In this document: in pieces, positions 1 through 8,490 of the stretch
Position numbering within the stretch: the stretch's first letter is position 1
How the letters are laid out: the number at the start of each line of letters is the position of its first letter
Source: a virus
Virus record (IMG/VR): IMGVR_UViG_3300048790_000047
Coordinates: 1 to 58,793 of that record
Length of the DNA stretch: 58,793 bases
Reading direction: 5' to 3' (one strand)
Made by a program: the position numbers and the translations under genes
Notes under the pieces: generated by a model
The model's input: only the letters and a program-made list of their open reading frames with translations
Databases searched by the model: none
Told to the model about the DNA's origin: nothing

Positions 1-356
1 CCGGTTGAGCCAAATCCTGTGGGGCCGGTCGCGCCAACGGAGCCGCCTGCACCAGCAGAACCGGTAGGGCCGGTCGCGCCAACGGAGCCGCCTGCACCGG
101 CAGAGCCAGTCGGGCCGGGCGTACCAGCGCTTCCTGGCGAGCCAGTGGGACCAGTCGGACCCGAAACACCGGCGGAACCTGTCGGACCAGCAGAGCCAGA
201 AGGGCCGGTAAAGCCAGAGTTTGAACCTGTCGGACCAGAGGGACCGGTCGGACCAGTGAAACCCGTGTCAGAGCCAGTCGGACCCGTCGGGCCGTTGTTG
301 ATGACAACAATCGGCCGCGCTCGAATAGGTGCTGCGGTTACTTGCTCTACAGCCAC
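1..356 (-). CDS. Collagen-like fibre protein, N-terminal part (continues across the window junction)
   Basis: A GTG start at 354-356, behind an AGGGAA ribosome site, follows the stop of the upstream gene by 3 bases. After about 20 ordinary residues the protein becomes Gly-X-Y triplets rich in GPTGPTG, the signature of bacteriophage collagen-like fibre proteins that form triple helices. The frame runs off the left edge after two bases of a Gly codon. The right edge supplies the third base and a further short stretch to a TGA at 58751-58753, giving 132 residues in all. It probably forms a thin fibre or decoration on the virion. Two longer collagen-like paralogues lie at 7.9-9.05 kb. Only the fibre role is inferred. 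Confidence 0.85.
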   Translation of the reverse strand, partial: MAVEQVTAAPIRARPIVVINNGPTGPTGSDTGFTGPTGPSGPTGSNSGFTGPSGSAGPTGSAGVSGPTGPTGSPGSAGTPGPTGSAGAGGSVGATGPTGSAGAGGSVGATGPTGFGST

Positions 357-359
357 GGT

Positions 360-809
360 TTAATTCCCTGTAACGCCCTGCCCGACACGGACGGTACCGT
401 TCATCAATTCGACGCGTGTGGGCGGCGAATTGTTGTCGTACATGATCAGATCGTAGACGTACTCGCCCGGAGGGCGCTTTGGCTCATTGTCCTCAGCCCA
501 GCGATCCCACTCGTCTTCGTCTGAGAACGGTCCAGGCTGGAGCACAGACGCGATCGACGTGTCTGGGCAGCTAAAATAGAGCACGCGCTTGATCGGGTCC
601 GCGATCACGATAAAACCGTTGTCGGTTGACAGCGTTAGGAGCGCAGGGCCGGTTTTTGTCGCCTTCACGTCCATCCGGAAATTTTGCCCGTTGAAATTCC
701 AAGACGTGTCATCGCAATCACCGAACTGGAACGCGTCGTTCCACGTTGCGTTGTTTACGATAAAAAGCTTGACAAAGGCACTTGTGGCGCCGCGCATGGG
801 TCGCTCCAT
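360..809 (-). CDS. Putative virion protein (neck/tail region)
   Basis: 149 residues. I chose the ATG at 807-809 because it overlaps the stop of the upstream gene as TAATG; an upstream start would overlap that gene by about 75 bases. The protein is acidic in its centre, with several Asp/Glu/Trp clusters, and has no signal peptide or membrane segment. It lies between a probable adaptor gene and a collagen-like gene in the leftward structural operon. A role as a small neck or baseplate component is inferred from position. I do not recognise the family. Confidence 0.7.
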   Translation of the reverse strand: MERPMRGATSAFVKLFIVNNATWNDAFQFGDCDDTSWNFNGQNFRMDVKATKTGPALLTLSTDNGFIVIADPIKRVLYFSCPDTSIASVLQPGPFSDEDEWDRWAEDNEPKRPPGEYVYDLIMYDNNSPPTRVELMNGTVRVGQGVTGN

Positions 810-1510
810 TAGAACCGAGTTGAGGTACCCGCGCCCCACAAGCCGTGTTGGGTACGAGTGCTGAAAGATTGCGGGAAGCGCCACGCCTGCGCGCCGTAGG
901 TGTTGGCTTTGATCGCGGCCACGCGCGCTCGGGAGATCGCCTCCTGGAAGCGCTTCAAATGGTACGTACCAAGCGCATCATTGCTGTAACTTTTAGATGC
1001 CTGGTTCATCATTTTGCCCATCAGGCCATCGAGGATGCCCAGATGATACCGCGGCAGGACCCAATCGGGCGCTATTGGCACCATGTCGCGCGTAGTCGGG
1101 AGCACGACGTTCTTGATCACCGTCGCGCGCATAAACTGGTTCGTGTTGGGGATCGAGCAGTTTGAAAGGACCATCACGCCAATATCCGGCATAGCGGCGC
1201 CCATTGGGTACCAGCCGCCCGGCTGCGCAGGGTTCAGCGCGAGAGCAGCTTCATAAGCCGCCTGTGTAGGGAACGTGCTGTTTGCAAAGCAGCCGCCAAA
1301 ACGAATAATTTGCCCCTCATGGATCGGTAGGGGGTACTCGCGCTGGTACGCGACACCATCGATCGGGATGTGCTCGCTCCAGCAAGATGACACATCAAAG
1401 AACTCCGTGAGCACGTCAAAAAGCTCTGCTTTCAAGGCAGCATCCGACGCGCCCATAATCTTGACGCGGGCCTGGTTCATCAACTGGTCAAAATCTTGTT
1501 TGGCGATCAC
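809..1510 (-). CDS. Putative tail-tube/neck protein
   Basis: 233 residues, GTG start at 1508-1510 overlapping the upstream stop (GTGA), with a good AGGGAGG site 6 bases before it. The mixed alpha/beta sequence has no transmembrane segment. Its position two genes after the capsid gene and next to an adaptor-like gene suits a tail-tubular-protein-A-like or gatekeeper protein of a podovirus. That function is inferred from order and size, not from a motif I can name. Confidence 0.65.
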   Translation of the reverse strand: MIAKQDFDQLMNQARVKIMGASDAALKAELFDVLTEFFDVSSCWSEHIPIDGVAYQREYPLPIHEGQIIRFGGCFANSTFPTQAAYEAALALNPAQPGGWYPMGAAMPDIGVMVLSNCSIPNTNQFMRATVIKNVVLPTTRDMVPIAPDWVLPRYHLGILDGLMGKMMNQASKSYSNDALGTYHLKRFQEAISRARVAAIKANTYGAQAWRFPQSFSTRTQHGLWGAGTSTRF

Positions 1511-1917
1511 GGGTGGCCTCCCTGCGCCGGCGGATGCGTGCCGGTGGCAATACCCGGCGAGGCCACGCCAATGAGCATGGCGTTGAACACGCCCATGAAT
1601 GAAGCCGCGCGGTTATCCTGAATGTCTTCTTGGTCGCGCGACAACGCGTGGGCGACGATCCCGTGCACGATAGCCAGACGGAACGGCTCTTCCATTTCCA
1701 GCCGATTATCGTTGATATCCATGAACATCGGCACGCGGCCGCCGTTCCGGAATATGAACAAGTCCGCGCGCAGGCGGCGCGCTTCAAGCAGCGTCACGTT
1801 AAGCGCCGCGAGGATTGACTCGTCGCTATAACGGTGGGGCCGCACGGTATCCTGCAAGAGGGTCCGCACGTCCGACACATAATCGCGAACTGTCTCCAGT
1901 GTGCCAAATGCGGCCAT
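1507..1917 (-). CDS. Putative head-tail adaptor protein
   Basis: 136 residues from the ATG at 1915-1917, preceded by CAGGGG. A GTG further upstream lies inside the 15-bp palindrome at 1932-1946 and is a poorer start. The sequence is mainly helical: an N-terminal stretch (TLETVRDYVSDVRTLLQD), 'YSDESILAALN', then 'AIVHGIVAHALSRDQED'. That pattern, and the place directly downstream of the capsid gene, are typical of gp6-type head-tail connectors. The adaptor role is an inference. Confidence 0.65.
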   Translation of the reverse strand: MAAFGTLETVRDYVSDVRTLLQDTVRPHRYSDESILAALNVTLLEARRLRADLFIFRNGGRVPMFMDINDNRLEMEEPFRLAIVHGIVAHALSRDQEDIQDNRAASFMGVFNAMLIGVASPGIATGTHPPAQGGHP

Positions 1918-1931
1918 AACGAACCCCTGAT

Positions 1932-1946
1932 TTACCGCCACGGTAA
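1932..1946. repeat. TTACCGYSRCGGTAA palindrome, exact
   Basis: TTACCGCCACGGTAA. Intergenic, between the capsid terminator and the adaptor gene start. A GCACACTAAG element follows at 1951-1960. Confidence 0.9.
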
Positions 1947-1968
1947 AGCCAGCACACTAAGATTTTCT

Positions 1969-2008
1969 TAACGAAAAGGCCGGCGAAGGATTTCTCCCCG
2001 CCGGCCTC
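1969..2008 (-). terminator. Rho-independent terminator after the capsid gene
   Basis: On the minus strand, 24 bases after the capsid stop, a 9-bp GC-rich stem (AGGCCGGCG/CGCCGGCCT, 1977-1985 with 1999-2007) with a 13-base loop is followed by TTTTCGTT. A T5 run on the other side could make it bidirectional. A partial terminator here would set capsid mRNA levels above those of the downstream tail genes. Confidence 0.85.
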
Positions 2009-2031
2009 TAACTTTTTCCGTTAGTCAGGGC

Positions 2032-3042
2032 TTAGCTGCCCGGAGTAACCTGCGCCTGCACGAGGGCCTTGCCGTCGACGATCTGGTAACCGTAGACCTG
2101 GAGGCCGCGCAGGATTTGACCGAAGGTCAACTCCGAACGAAGCGTCTCGACCTTGCTGATCTGGCTCGCGAAAGTCAGACCGTGCGCGTGGCCCGCGTAG
2201 ATCGGCCATTCGCCAGCGTTGAACTGCCCCGGATCGGAGCCGTTGTTCGGCAGCAAGTTGCTGATGTAGATGGTGAAACGGTCCACCATACCCAGCCGCC
2301 CGTTGCGGAGCATCGACACGCTGTCACCCGACAGATACGCCTGGCGGAGTTCGGACTGCTTGATCTGACGACCAGCCCAAGCCGGCATCACGACCCAGCG
2401 GCCCTCTTCCGGGATATTCTGCTCGTCTAGGCACTGGCCCATACGCATCAGAACATCGAGGAGTTCGACCTCGCCACCGGTGGGGTTCTTGGCGACCACC
2501 GAGAGCGCGGAGCCCTGCACGCCGAGGTTCAAGCTACCGGTGATGACACCAGCAGTCGTACCCTGGTTCGCAGCGGCCATTCCGCCGTAGATGCCGGTCA
2601 GAACGTCCTGATCGACAACGATTTTCAGTTGCTGCGCTGCGTCGTCCGACCACATGCTGAGGACATTCAGATCGCTCTGCATCTCCATCACGTCGTCGAG
2701 GATCAGCGAGAAGTACTTACCGTTGCCGATGTACAACTCGACAGTTCCACCCTGCGGACGGTCGAGGCCCAGGAGGCCGTCGGCGTCGTAGTTGTGGATC
2801 GAGATGGTCGGCTTGGTGCGGATTTTCACCCGATCACCCTTGCTTTTGATCTCGCCTTCGTAGTCGGTATTCGAGATCGCAGCCAACACGGTGCTGGCAT
2901 AGAACTTCTCGACGAGCTTGCCCGACCAGATTTCCGGGATGAACCCTGAAGCCTGGAGGCCGTTGCCCGAGGAACCTACCGGGTACAGCGGAGGCGTAGA
3001 GCCTGACGTTGCGCCGGGAAATGAACCGGAAGGAATAGACAT
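2032..3042 (-). CDS. Major capsid protein
   Basis: 336 residues, ATG at 3040-3042. A flexible Ser/Gly/Pro N-terminus of about 30 residues is followed by 'SGFIPEIWSGKLVEKFYAST', the typical opening of T7/podovirus-type HK97-fold coat proteins, then 'GEIKSKGDRVKIRTKPTI' (an E-loop-like strand pair) and a mixed alpha/beta body. It lies directly downstream of the scaffold and is followed by a strong terminator, the usual arrangement for a coat gene. Its start codon and ribosome site sit in a hairpin (3042-3072). The identification rests on sequence flavour and gene order. Confidence 0.9.
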   Translation of the reverse strand: MSIPSGSFPGATSGSTPPLYPVGSSGNGLQASGFIPEIWSGKLVEKFYASTVLAAISNTDYEGEIKSKGDRVKIRTKPTISIHNYDADGLLGLDRPQGGTVELYIGNGKYFSLILDDVMEMQSDLNVLSMWSDDAAQQLKIVVDQDVLTGIYGGMAAANQGTTAGVITGSLNLGVQGSALSVVAKNPTGGEVELLDVLMRMGQCLDEQNIPEEGRWVVMPAWAGRQIKQSELRQAYLSGDSVSMLRNGRLGMVDRFTIYISNLLPNNGSDPGQFNAGEWPIYAGHAHGLTFASQISKVETLRSELTFGQILRGLQVYGYQIVDGKALVQAQVTPGS

Positions 3043-3072
3043 GGGTTGCCCCTGCGTTTTGGAGGCAACCCA
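3042..3072 (-). promoter_or_regulatory. Hairpin covering the capsid gene ribosome site
   Basis: A perfect 9-bp inverted repeat (TGGGTTGCC at 3042-3050, GGCAACCCA at 3064-3072). On the minus-strand mRNA the right half of the stem runs into the first base of the capsid ATG, and the AGGGG ribosome site is partly paired. It could moderate or time translation, or be opened by a protein. Confidence 0.5.
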
Positions 3073-3097
3073 CGCTCTGCGTTAGGTGCCCCCGGTG

Positions 3098-4183
3098 TTA
3101 GCGGACACGTCCTTCTCGCTGCGCCGCGAAGATTTCATTCTCCAAGCGGGCTTTTTCGGCTTCACGGCCGGCGTAACGCTGTTGGCGTACGTCGCTGTAA
3201 AACGCTGCGATCTGGGCGCGGGTGAAAACTGGTTTTTCGGCGGGCGCCCCGTTATCACCGGAGGCCGGTCGCGCTCGGCCGGGAGCAGCTAGAGAACTCA
3301 GCGGGACCGCGGGTTCACGAGGCGCCGGCGCTGCCGGTGGCTCATTCCGCGGGGCTGCACTCAACTGGCCCGTGGCGTTGGCTTCCGCGAGGAAGCCTTT
3401 GAAGAACGCGATCACCCGAGGGGCATTGGCCGCTGCGTGTGCTTCGTTCAACATTGTCTGGCGTACAGCACCAGAGTAAACATCTCGTAAACGCAGCCAG
3501 TTTTTGAATGACTGCATTACGTTTATTTCGCGCCAATTCGGCACGGCGGCATCGAGGGCCTGCACCATAGTCCCTTGGGAGTTCTGGTTCAGTTTCTGCT
3601 TGAGTTCGCGGTTCTCGTTCTCCAAAGCGGTGAGCTTCGGGGTTACCGCTTCAAGACCAGCGCGGCGCGCTAAGTCTATGATTTCAGGGCCATATTGAGC
3701 CACATCTGCCTCGGTGATCATAGGCTGGATAGGCTCATGAGCCGGGGCATTTTGGTTGTTTTGGATCAGCGCTTGGGTCCGAACAAGCTCGTCTCCAAGC
3801 TGTTGCAACTGCTCCTGCATGGAGCCAATTTCGCGCTGAGAGGCGTCGTAACGACCCCGCATCGAATTATATCGATGTTCCCAGTTCACGTTATTGTGAT
3901 CAGGATTTTTCGGCGGCTCGGGCTGCGGGGCTGCGTTTGCGTCCGGCTGAGGGGCTGGCGCGGGCTCGGGCGCAGCGTTTGCGTCCGGCTGCGGGGCCGG
4001 ATCAGGCTGCGGGGCTGCGTTTGCGTCCGGCTGAGGGGCCGGCGTGGGTTCAGCAGGCTCCTTGGGGTAGAAACTGTTGGCGCGCGCCGCGGCATCGCGG
4101 ACGCTCTTGGGTAGCTTTACTGACTCGTCGATCGGCGGCATGTTGCGGGGCGGCATATCGCGGACAACTTCGGTGGCAGGCAT
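3098..4183 (-). CDS. Scaffolding protein
   Basis: 361 residues, ATG at 4181-4183 behind AGGAG. The order is: a short N-terminus; a Pro/Ala/Gln-rich low-complexity segment of three 14-residue repeats (about residues 45-95); a long coiled-coil region (about 105-200); and a basic C-terminus ending near 'REAEKARLENEIFAAQREG'. Helical, charged proteins with a basic C-terminal helix directly upstream of the coat gene are typical phage scaffolds, which are lost from the mature head. It lies between a small head protein gene and the capsid gene in the same operon. Confidence 0.85.
   Translation of the reverse strand: MPATEVVRDMPPRNMPPIDESVKLPKSVRDAAARANSFYPKEPAEPTPAPQPDANAAPQPDPAPQPDANAAPEPAPAPQPDANAAPQPEPPKNPDHNNVNWEHRYNSMRGRYDASQREIGSMQEQLQQLGDELVRTQALIQNNQNAPAHEPIQPMITEADVAQYGPEIIDLARRAGLEAVTPKLTALENENRELKQKLNQNSQGTMVQALDAAVPNWREINVMQSFKNWLRLRDVYSGAVRQTMLNEAHAAANAPRVIAFFKGFLAEANATGQLSAAPRNEPPAAPAPREPAVPLSSLAAPGRARPASGDNGAPAEKPVFTRAQIAAFYSDVRQQRYAGREAEKARLENEIFAAQREGRVR
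3922..4046. repeat. 42-bp tandem repeats inside the scaffold gene
   Basis: The 17-mer GCGTTTGCGTCCGGCTG recurs at 3933, 3975 and 4017, a 42-bp period. It encodes three imperfect 'APQPDANAAP...' units, a likely disordered spacer that can vary in copy number. Confidence 0.85.
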
Positions 4184-4208
4184 GGGAGGCTCCTATTGCG
4201 CGCGAGAG

Positions 4209-4445
4209 TTAGGTCGCGGGCTGTTTGGTTTGAGCGGTCAGATGGCACTCTTTGAAGACGCGCAGGAGCGCTCGGGCCTCCTGGGCATGTCCTTGTAAAC
4301 GCAGGATATTTCCTGAGTCAGCGTCCGTTACCGCGACGGTAACGAGATCGACGTGAGCCGTAAGCTCACGCACGAAATTCTCGAACATTTCCGGGGTCGC
4401 ATTGCGCAGGCGCAGGGCGGCAGCACTCAGGGGGGACTGGGCCAC
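4209..4445 (-). CDS. Small conserved protein upstream of the scaffold
   Basis: 78 residues, GTG at 4443-4445 immediately after the upstream stop, so probably translationally coupled. It looks helical, with the strand 'VDLVTVAVTDADSG' in the middle, part of which is encoded by the 15-bp palindrome at 4328-4342. No motif identifies a function. Position suggests a head-assembly accessory protein. Confidence 0.65.
   Translation of the reverse strand: MAQSPLSAAALRLRNATPEMFENFVRELTAHVDLVTVAVTDADSGNILRLQGHAQEARALLRVFKECHLTAQTKQPAT
4328..4342. repeat. TTACCGYSRCGGTAA palindrome, exact
   Basis: TTACCGCGACGGTAA, inside the 78-residue gene, where it encodes VTVAV on the minus strand. Confidence 0.9.
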
Positions 4446-4694
4446 TTAAATTCCGTTTCCACCCCAGTCGCCGTCACCTAGCCCGTTGATCGAGGGGCTC
4501 GAATTGCTGGTGGGGCTCGCCATAGGGGTTGCTTTGGCGTAGTTGTTCATCGTCCGCTGGGCGGGGTCGCCCTGCGTCAAGCTCTGCATGGCGCCGGGAG
4601 CGGGGAGCGTCTGCTCCGTCGCGCCCTTACCCACCTGCTTGTGGATGGCGCCGCCTTTACCGAGGGGGGTCAAATGCTTCTTGAACACAGCCAT
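4446..4694 (-). CDS. Small virion-region protein
   Basis: 82 residues from the ATG at 4692-4694 (MAVFKKHLTPLGKGG). The reading frame is open further upstream, but this start follows the upstream stop by one base. The C-terminal half is Ser/Asn/Gly/Pro-rich and probably disordered. It belongs to a run of three small genes between the methyltransferase and the scaffold gene. Function unknown. Confidence 0.65.
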   Translation of the reverse strand: MAVFKKHLTPLGKGGAIHKQVGKGATEQTLPAPGAMQSLTQGDPAQRTMNNYAKATPMASPTSNSSPSINGLGDGDWGGNGI

Positions 4695-4695
4695 T

Positions 4696-4887
4696 TTAGC
4701 TCTCCCCGGACATACCAGTGTCGTTAAACCCCGGATTTTGCGGGGCGCTGGCCTGTTTCCCGTACTGCGTCTGCCCCGTGAGAGGCTTAATGCGAGGCGC
4801 AATAAGATCGGGCGGCCGGGAGCCCCGAACGAAATTCGGGTGCTCCGGAGGCTTCGAGATCGTGACTTTGAGGCTGGCTTTAGCCAT
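4696..4887 (-). CDS. Small virion-region protein
   Basis: 63 residues, ATG at 4885-4887 overlapping the previous stop by one base (TAATG). Basic N-terminal half with 'HPNFVRGSRPPDLIAPRIKP', then a Gln/Asn/Gly tail. The tight overlaps on both sides suggest coupled translation with its neighbours. Family not recognised. Confidence 0.65.
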   Translation of the reverse strand: MAKASLKVTISKPPEHPNFVRGSRPPDLIAPRIKPLTGQTQYGKQASAPQNPGFNDTGMSGES

Positions 4888-5117
4888 TATCGGGCGCTGG
4901 TCTTGCCAGCTTGGGCCGGCAGCGCGCCGGTGTACCCGAACATCTTGCCTTTGCCGCCCGATGCGAACTTGTCGCTTCCGCCCGAGCCTACGTCGTGCGC
5001 AGTAGTGCCCGGCTTCTCTTCGCCGGCCTTCTGCGCGCCGAACATATGGGTTTTCCCACCCTCGGCAAACTTGGCGGATTTCTCGGTTTCTTTGCGGCCT
5101 GTGTTAAGTTCAGCCAT
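4887..5117 (-). CDS. Small Gly/Lys-rich protein with two KFA-GGK-MFG repeats
   Basis: 76 residues. Two imperfect copies of the same unit are visible: 'KFAEGGKTHMFGAQKAG' (about residues 16-32) and 'KFASGGKGKMFGYTG' (about 51-65). Short 'FAEGGxxxMFGxxxAGxxxPG' proteins are common near the head genes of podoviruses and are usually annotated as hypothetical or minor virion proteins. The ribosome site AGGAGAT precedes the ATG at 5115-5117. A 91-base gap without genes separates it from the methyltransferase stop. Confidence 0.75.
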   Translation of the reverse strand: MAELNTGRKETEKSAKFAEGGKTHMFGAQKAGEEKPGTTAHDVGSGGSDKFASGGKGKMFGYTGALPAQAGKTSAR

Positions 5118-5208
5118 GACGGTATCTCCTGAAAACTGTGCGGCCGACGTACGCCGACCTCGCGGGTTAGACCCACGTGCAGATAATCAGAAGTCCGTAA
5201 ACAGAGAG

Positions 5209-5895
5209 TTAATCGCGCCGGAAATGCAAGTTGCAGAACGTATAGTTCATACCGAGCCACTGGATGACCCGATCCTTGCAGTGCAGCTTGGTGGGCGATG
5301 TAATGCGAAGTCCCTGGCTGGCGCAGAAATTCACCATATCCAGTACCTCGTCTTTAGTGAAGACCTTAACCGGGGCGCCAAACGCCATTTGACCGCCGGT
5401 ATCGACTGGGTCTTTCCAGTAGTCAAACGACACAAAAAGCTCGCCGCCGCGGCGCAGTACGCGCGCGCAGGAGGCATAGAACGCGCGCCAGTCGACGCCG
5501 TGCTCGATGGTTGATAAGCAGGCAATGAAAGCAAAGTGCTGATCCGGGAACGGGATCGACGTGATATCCCCGTACTGATACGTGGCGCCGCCAACGGACA
5601 CCGGGGCGCCCTCGTCGAGGTTTATCCCATGCAAATCCGTGAAGTCGTGCAAAGCGAGCGTCGGCAAGAAAACAGACGCAGACTTGGGATCACGGCACGC
5701 GCCGGCGTCGAGCACCGGGCCACGTTCCGCGCGGATCGCATGGTACACCGCCAGGAAGTTATCCCAGTTCTTCGTGCGCTCCGGATGGAACGGCCACCCG
5801 CGGGCCATAGCCATAACCTCGGCTTGGCCTACTTCGAGATTACTCTTGAGCGCGCGGTTCGTCTGGGACTGCACCCACTCGTGATCAGTAACCAT
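5209..5895 (-). CDS. Class I SAM-dependent methyltransferase
   Basis: 228 residues, ATG at 5893-5895, overlapping the upstream glycosyltransferase stop by 11 bases. The SAM-binding motif I 'VLDAGACRDP' is near residues 61-70, an acidic motif II 'DLHGINLDE' follows, and 'FAFIACLSTIEHGVDW' then 'VLRRGGELFVSFDYW' match motifs IV-VI of methyltransferase type 11/FkbM-like sugar or small-molecule enzymes. Coupled to a glycosyltransferase and downstream of two collagen-like genes, it probably methylates a sugar or other virion decoration. DNA methylation is unlikely: there is no (D/N)PPY motif or target-recognition domain. Confidence 0.85.
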   Translation of the reverse strand: MVTDHEWVQSQTNRALKSNLEVGQAEVMAMARGWPFHPERTKNWDNFLAVYHAIRAERGPVLDAGACRDPKSASVFLPTLALHDFTDLHGINLDEGAPVSVGGATYQYGDITSIPFPDQHFAFIACLSTIEHGVDWRAFYASCARVLRRGGELFVSFDYWKDPVDTGGQMAFGAPVKVFTKDEVLDMVNFCASQGLRITSPTKLHCKDRVIQWLGMNYTFCNLHFRRD

Positions 5896-7867
5896 GTGAC
5901 AGCATCCAACTTACCTCTTCGGCATTGATCGTGGCCAGCCACGCGGAGTTGTCCTCACGCCCGTAGGATATGATCAATCGCCTCCCGTCTGGGTGCCACG
6001 CGAGGCCAGCGGCGAACTCGATCACCTTATCGTGAAAGCAGAACGGCATCGAGACTGCAACGAGCCGGCTCGATGTATCAAACATCACGAACCGGTGCTG
6101 GTAATAGCGCTTCCCACTGACAGGGAGCGCGCGCGCCTCGTGGATGACCGCCAGCCAGTTCGAGAAGAACGGGATCACCTGCGACCCGCCGCTTAGCGCG
6201 TCTAGCGATAGCTCTGGGTACTCATACTCCCAGGTTGTAACACCGCTAGGGTCCACTACCCTGTTGAGCCTATAGAAGAACTCAAGGCCAACGTCAGACA
6301 CCCGCGGCATCCAGTTCTTCTCATGAACCGGCGGCTGAGACATAACGTGTGGTTTACCCAGCACATCGCCATCGAGCAACTGGGTTAGCACCTGCTGCGC
6401 GCAGCCTTGGGCGTTTAATTCCCGCATCGTGGATGAAGTCCAAAGGTCGCCGTTCCACGAGAACAGGCGCATGTCTTCGAACCCGATCACGAGGTCAAAC
6501 TCGGGCTTCGGCAGGGGAGGCGGTATGATCCGTCTTGAGTTGGCTACGGTCAGATCAAGGGTCAGATCGACGATATAATTGACCGTGTTGATCGGGTTCG
6601 TGCTGTTGGCCTCGCCATTGGTGTCTTTGATCAGATACCGGCCGGCATCGTCAATCGTGTAATTGACGGTACGAACGGTCGTAACGAGGGCGCCTTTATG
6701 CTGGCATATGGACGGATTGAGTTGGGTGGCTTCGTACAAATTCGGAACCACCAATTCCCGCGCCTCGAACGACGGGCAAAAGTCACCGAGAGGCTTGATG
6801 TAGTGGTACAGGTTCGACTTCGCGCCCTCGCGGTTCATGGAGGGCATGTCCCCCTTGATTGCCAGCCGGCTGCACATTTCGTACCCCGCATGGCGGTGCG
6901 CCGGGTTATAGAACGCCGAGATCGCGAACTCCTCTTTGAGGCCCCAGTTGTATACGAAGTCACCCACGAAAAGTTGATCGTCAGGGCGCGGCATCCCTAG
7001 GCCGGCGCGGGCGAAGATCAGCGCGGTGTTGTCCTCACCCTTCTCGCGGTAGTATTTTGACAGGTCATAGAGCGGCTCGGCGCGCTGCGGCCGCATATTA
7101 TACGCCTTCTGGAGATTGAACACAAACCCGTCAGTGTTCCCCAAATTCTTCAGCATGTGCGCATAGTTACACTGGGCGTCGTAGGTCTCTTCTTCCCAGC
7201 CGCCCAGGTCAACGCGCTTCTTGTACGCCTGCGCGGCGTGTGACCACTGGCCCGCATCGCGGTATGACTGTGCGAGGTAAAACCAGGACCGGCCGTTATC
7301 TGGGTCGTCTCTCAGCGCGCCCAGCAACAGCTTGATATCCCGCTCGAACTTGTCTTTGCGGTTGGCACCGTCGGCATGATCGATGAAGTACACGCCCGAA
7401 ATTGCCCGGCCGCCATTGTGCGCCACATCGAGATATTCGTGGGTGACGCCGCGGTACCAGCCGGTCGTGTCCTTCTTGATGATCCGGCGGTTGTAATACG
7501 AAATGCCCGCAGCTTTCTGGAGGATATCGTAGGCGTCGTACTGGAGATTATCTTTGAACGCCGGGTCTTCGACGAAAAGCTCCATATCGGCATCGCAGAG
7601 CAGGATATATTCGCTCGGGTGGACGGCGTTGCGCGCGAGACGGAGCGCAGCATTACGGGCCTGCTCGAAGTTCTTGAAATCCCCGGTATGGATTTCTCCG
7701 GGGATTTCGTGCTCCGACATGATCTCTTCGATCTTTTCGATAGTGCCGTCAGTCGACCCTGTGTCGAAAATAACGTAACTATCGATGTACGGGGCAACGC
7801 TGTTGAGACAACGCTCGATCCGCTCCGCTTCGTTGCGGACGATCATATTCAGACACAGCTTCGGCAT
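5885..7867 (-). CDS. Family 2 glycosyltransferase with TPR linker and GH130-like C-terminal domain
   Basis: 660 residues. The N-terminal GT-A domain begins 'LCLNMIVRNEAERIERCL' and contains 'DTGSTDGT' (35-42) and the metal-binding DAD (92-94). The middle (about 190-300) reads as TPR helices ('DNGRSWFYLAQSYRDAGQW', 'LYDLSKYYREKGEDNTALI'). The C-terminal half contains 'GFEDMRLF', 'KNWMP' and 'LIISYGREDN', reminiscent of the five-bladed propeller of GH130-type phosphorylase/mannosyl enzymes. It starts right after two collagen-like fibre genes and overlaps a methyltransferase gene. I infer that it glycosylates the fibres, or alters sugars for adsorption or exclusion. Confidence 0.85.
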   Translation of the reverse strand: MPKLCLNMIVRNEAERIERCLNSVAPYIDSYVIFDTGSTDGTIEKIEEIMSEHEIPGEIHTGDFKNFEQARNAALRLARNAVHPSEYILLCDADMELFVEDPAFKDNLQYDAYDILQKAAGISYYNRRIIKKDTTGWYRGVTHEYLDVAHNGGRAISGVYFIDHADGANRKDKFERDIKLLLGALRDDPDNGRSWFYLAQSYRDAGQWSHAAQAYKKRVDLGGWEEETYDAQCNYAHMLKNLGNTDGFVFNLQKAYNMRPQRAEPLYDLSKYYREKGEDNTALIFARAGLGMPRPDDQLFVGDFVYNWGLKEEFAISAFYNPAHRHAGYEMCSRLAIKGDMPSMNREGAKSNLYHYIKPLGDFCPSFEARELVVPNLYEATQLNPSICQHKGALVTTVRTVNYTIDDAGRYLIKDTNGEANSTNPINTVNYIVDLTLDLTVANSRRIIPPPLPKPEFDLVIGFEDMRLFSWNGDLWTSSTMRELNAQGCAQQVLTQLLDGDVLGKPHVMSQPPVHEKNWMPRVSDVGLEFFYRLNRVVDPSGVTTWEYEYPELSLDALSGGSQVIPFFSNWLAVIHEARALPVSGKRYYQHRFVMFDTSSRLVAVSMPFCFHDKVIEFAAGLAWHPDGRRLIISYGREDNSAWLATINAEEVSWMLSHGY

Positions 7868-7900
7868 GAAAATCCTAGGGGGCTAGGGGTTTCGGGGGGA

Positions 7901-8473
7901 TCAACCTTTGGAGATTGCCAGGACGTTCGGTCCTGTTGCTCCGCCTGGGTTCCAGATACAGCCAACAATCCGAGGATCGGTCGTCGGCGGAATGAGTACG
8001 GTGTGGTTCCGCACAGGTCCTGGTACTCCAGTAGGCCCGGATTGTCCAGTGGAACCTGCGGCACCGGCGTGACCGGTGTTACCTTTGAAGCCCGGACCTG
8101 TGTTTCCAGTCGGACCGGTTACGCCGGTCGGACCCACTGGCATGGCGCCGGTCGGACCAACAAACGGACCCGTCGGACCAGCAACGCCGGTAGGACCAGT
8201 CGAAGCCGAAAACGTAGGACCAACGATACCATGAGGACCAGTCGGGCCGGTCGCGCCGGTAGGACCAGTCTGACCCAACGAAGGACCAGTCGGACCAACA
8301 CCGGCAGGGCCGGTTGTACCTGTGACGCCAGTGGTACCACTCTGCGGACCGGTGGCGCCAGCGGCGCCGGTCGGACCCGGAATGTTGCCCATGTTAATTC
8401 GATCCACGACCTCCTTGAGGGCGCCGGGGATCGAATTGTCGTCGTACGTGGTCGCTGCGCGAACGGTACTCAT
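7901..8473 (-). CDS. Collagen-like fibre protein
   Basis: 190 residues, ATG at 8471-8473. The N-terminal helix ('[17 protein letters not shown]') probably acts as a trimerising or docking segment. It is followed by about 110 residues of Gly-X-Y with many GPTGPTG units and a C-terminal non-collagen cap ('[16 protein letters not shown]...AISKG'). The N-helix and the cap match the next gene upstream, so the two are tandem paralogues. A thin triple-helical virion fibre or head decoration is the likely role. Confidence 0.9.
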   Translation of the reverse strand: MSTVRAATTYDDNSIPGALKEVVDRINMGNIPGPTGAAGATGPQSGTTGVTGTTGPAGVGPTGPSLGQTGPTGATGPTGPHGIVGPTFSASTGPTGVAGPTGPFVGPTGAMPVGPTGVTGPTGNTGPGFKGNTGHAGAAGSTGQSGPTGVPGPVRNHTVLIPPTTDPRIVGCIWNPGGATGPNVLAISKG

Positions 8474-8490
8474 GTCAGCCCTCGTTCAGA

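Noticed and set aside
2834-3073. Leftward frame overlapping the start of the capsid gene
   Set aside because: Out-of-frame shadow of the capsid coding sequence and its hairpin.
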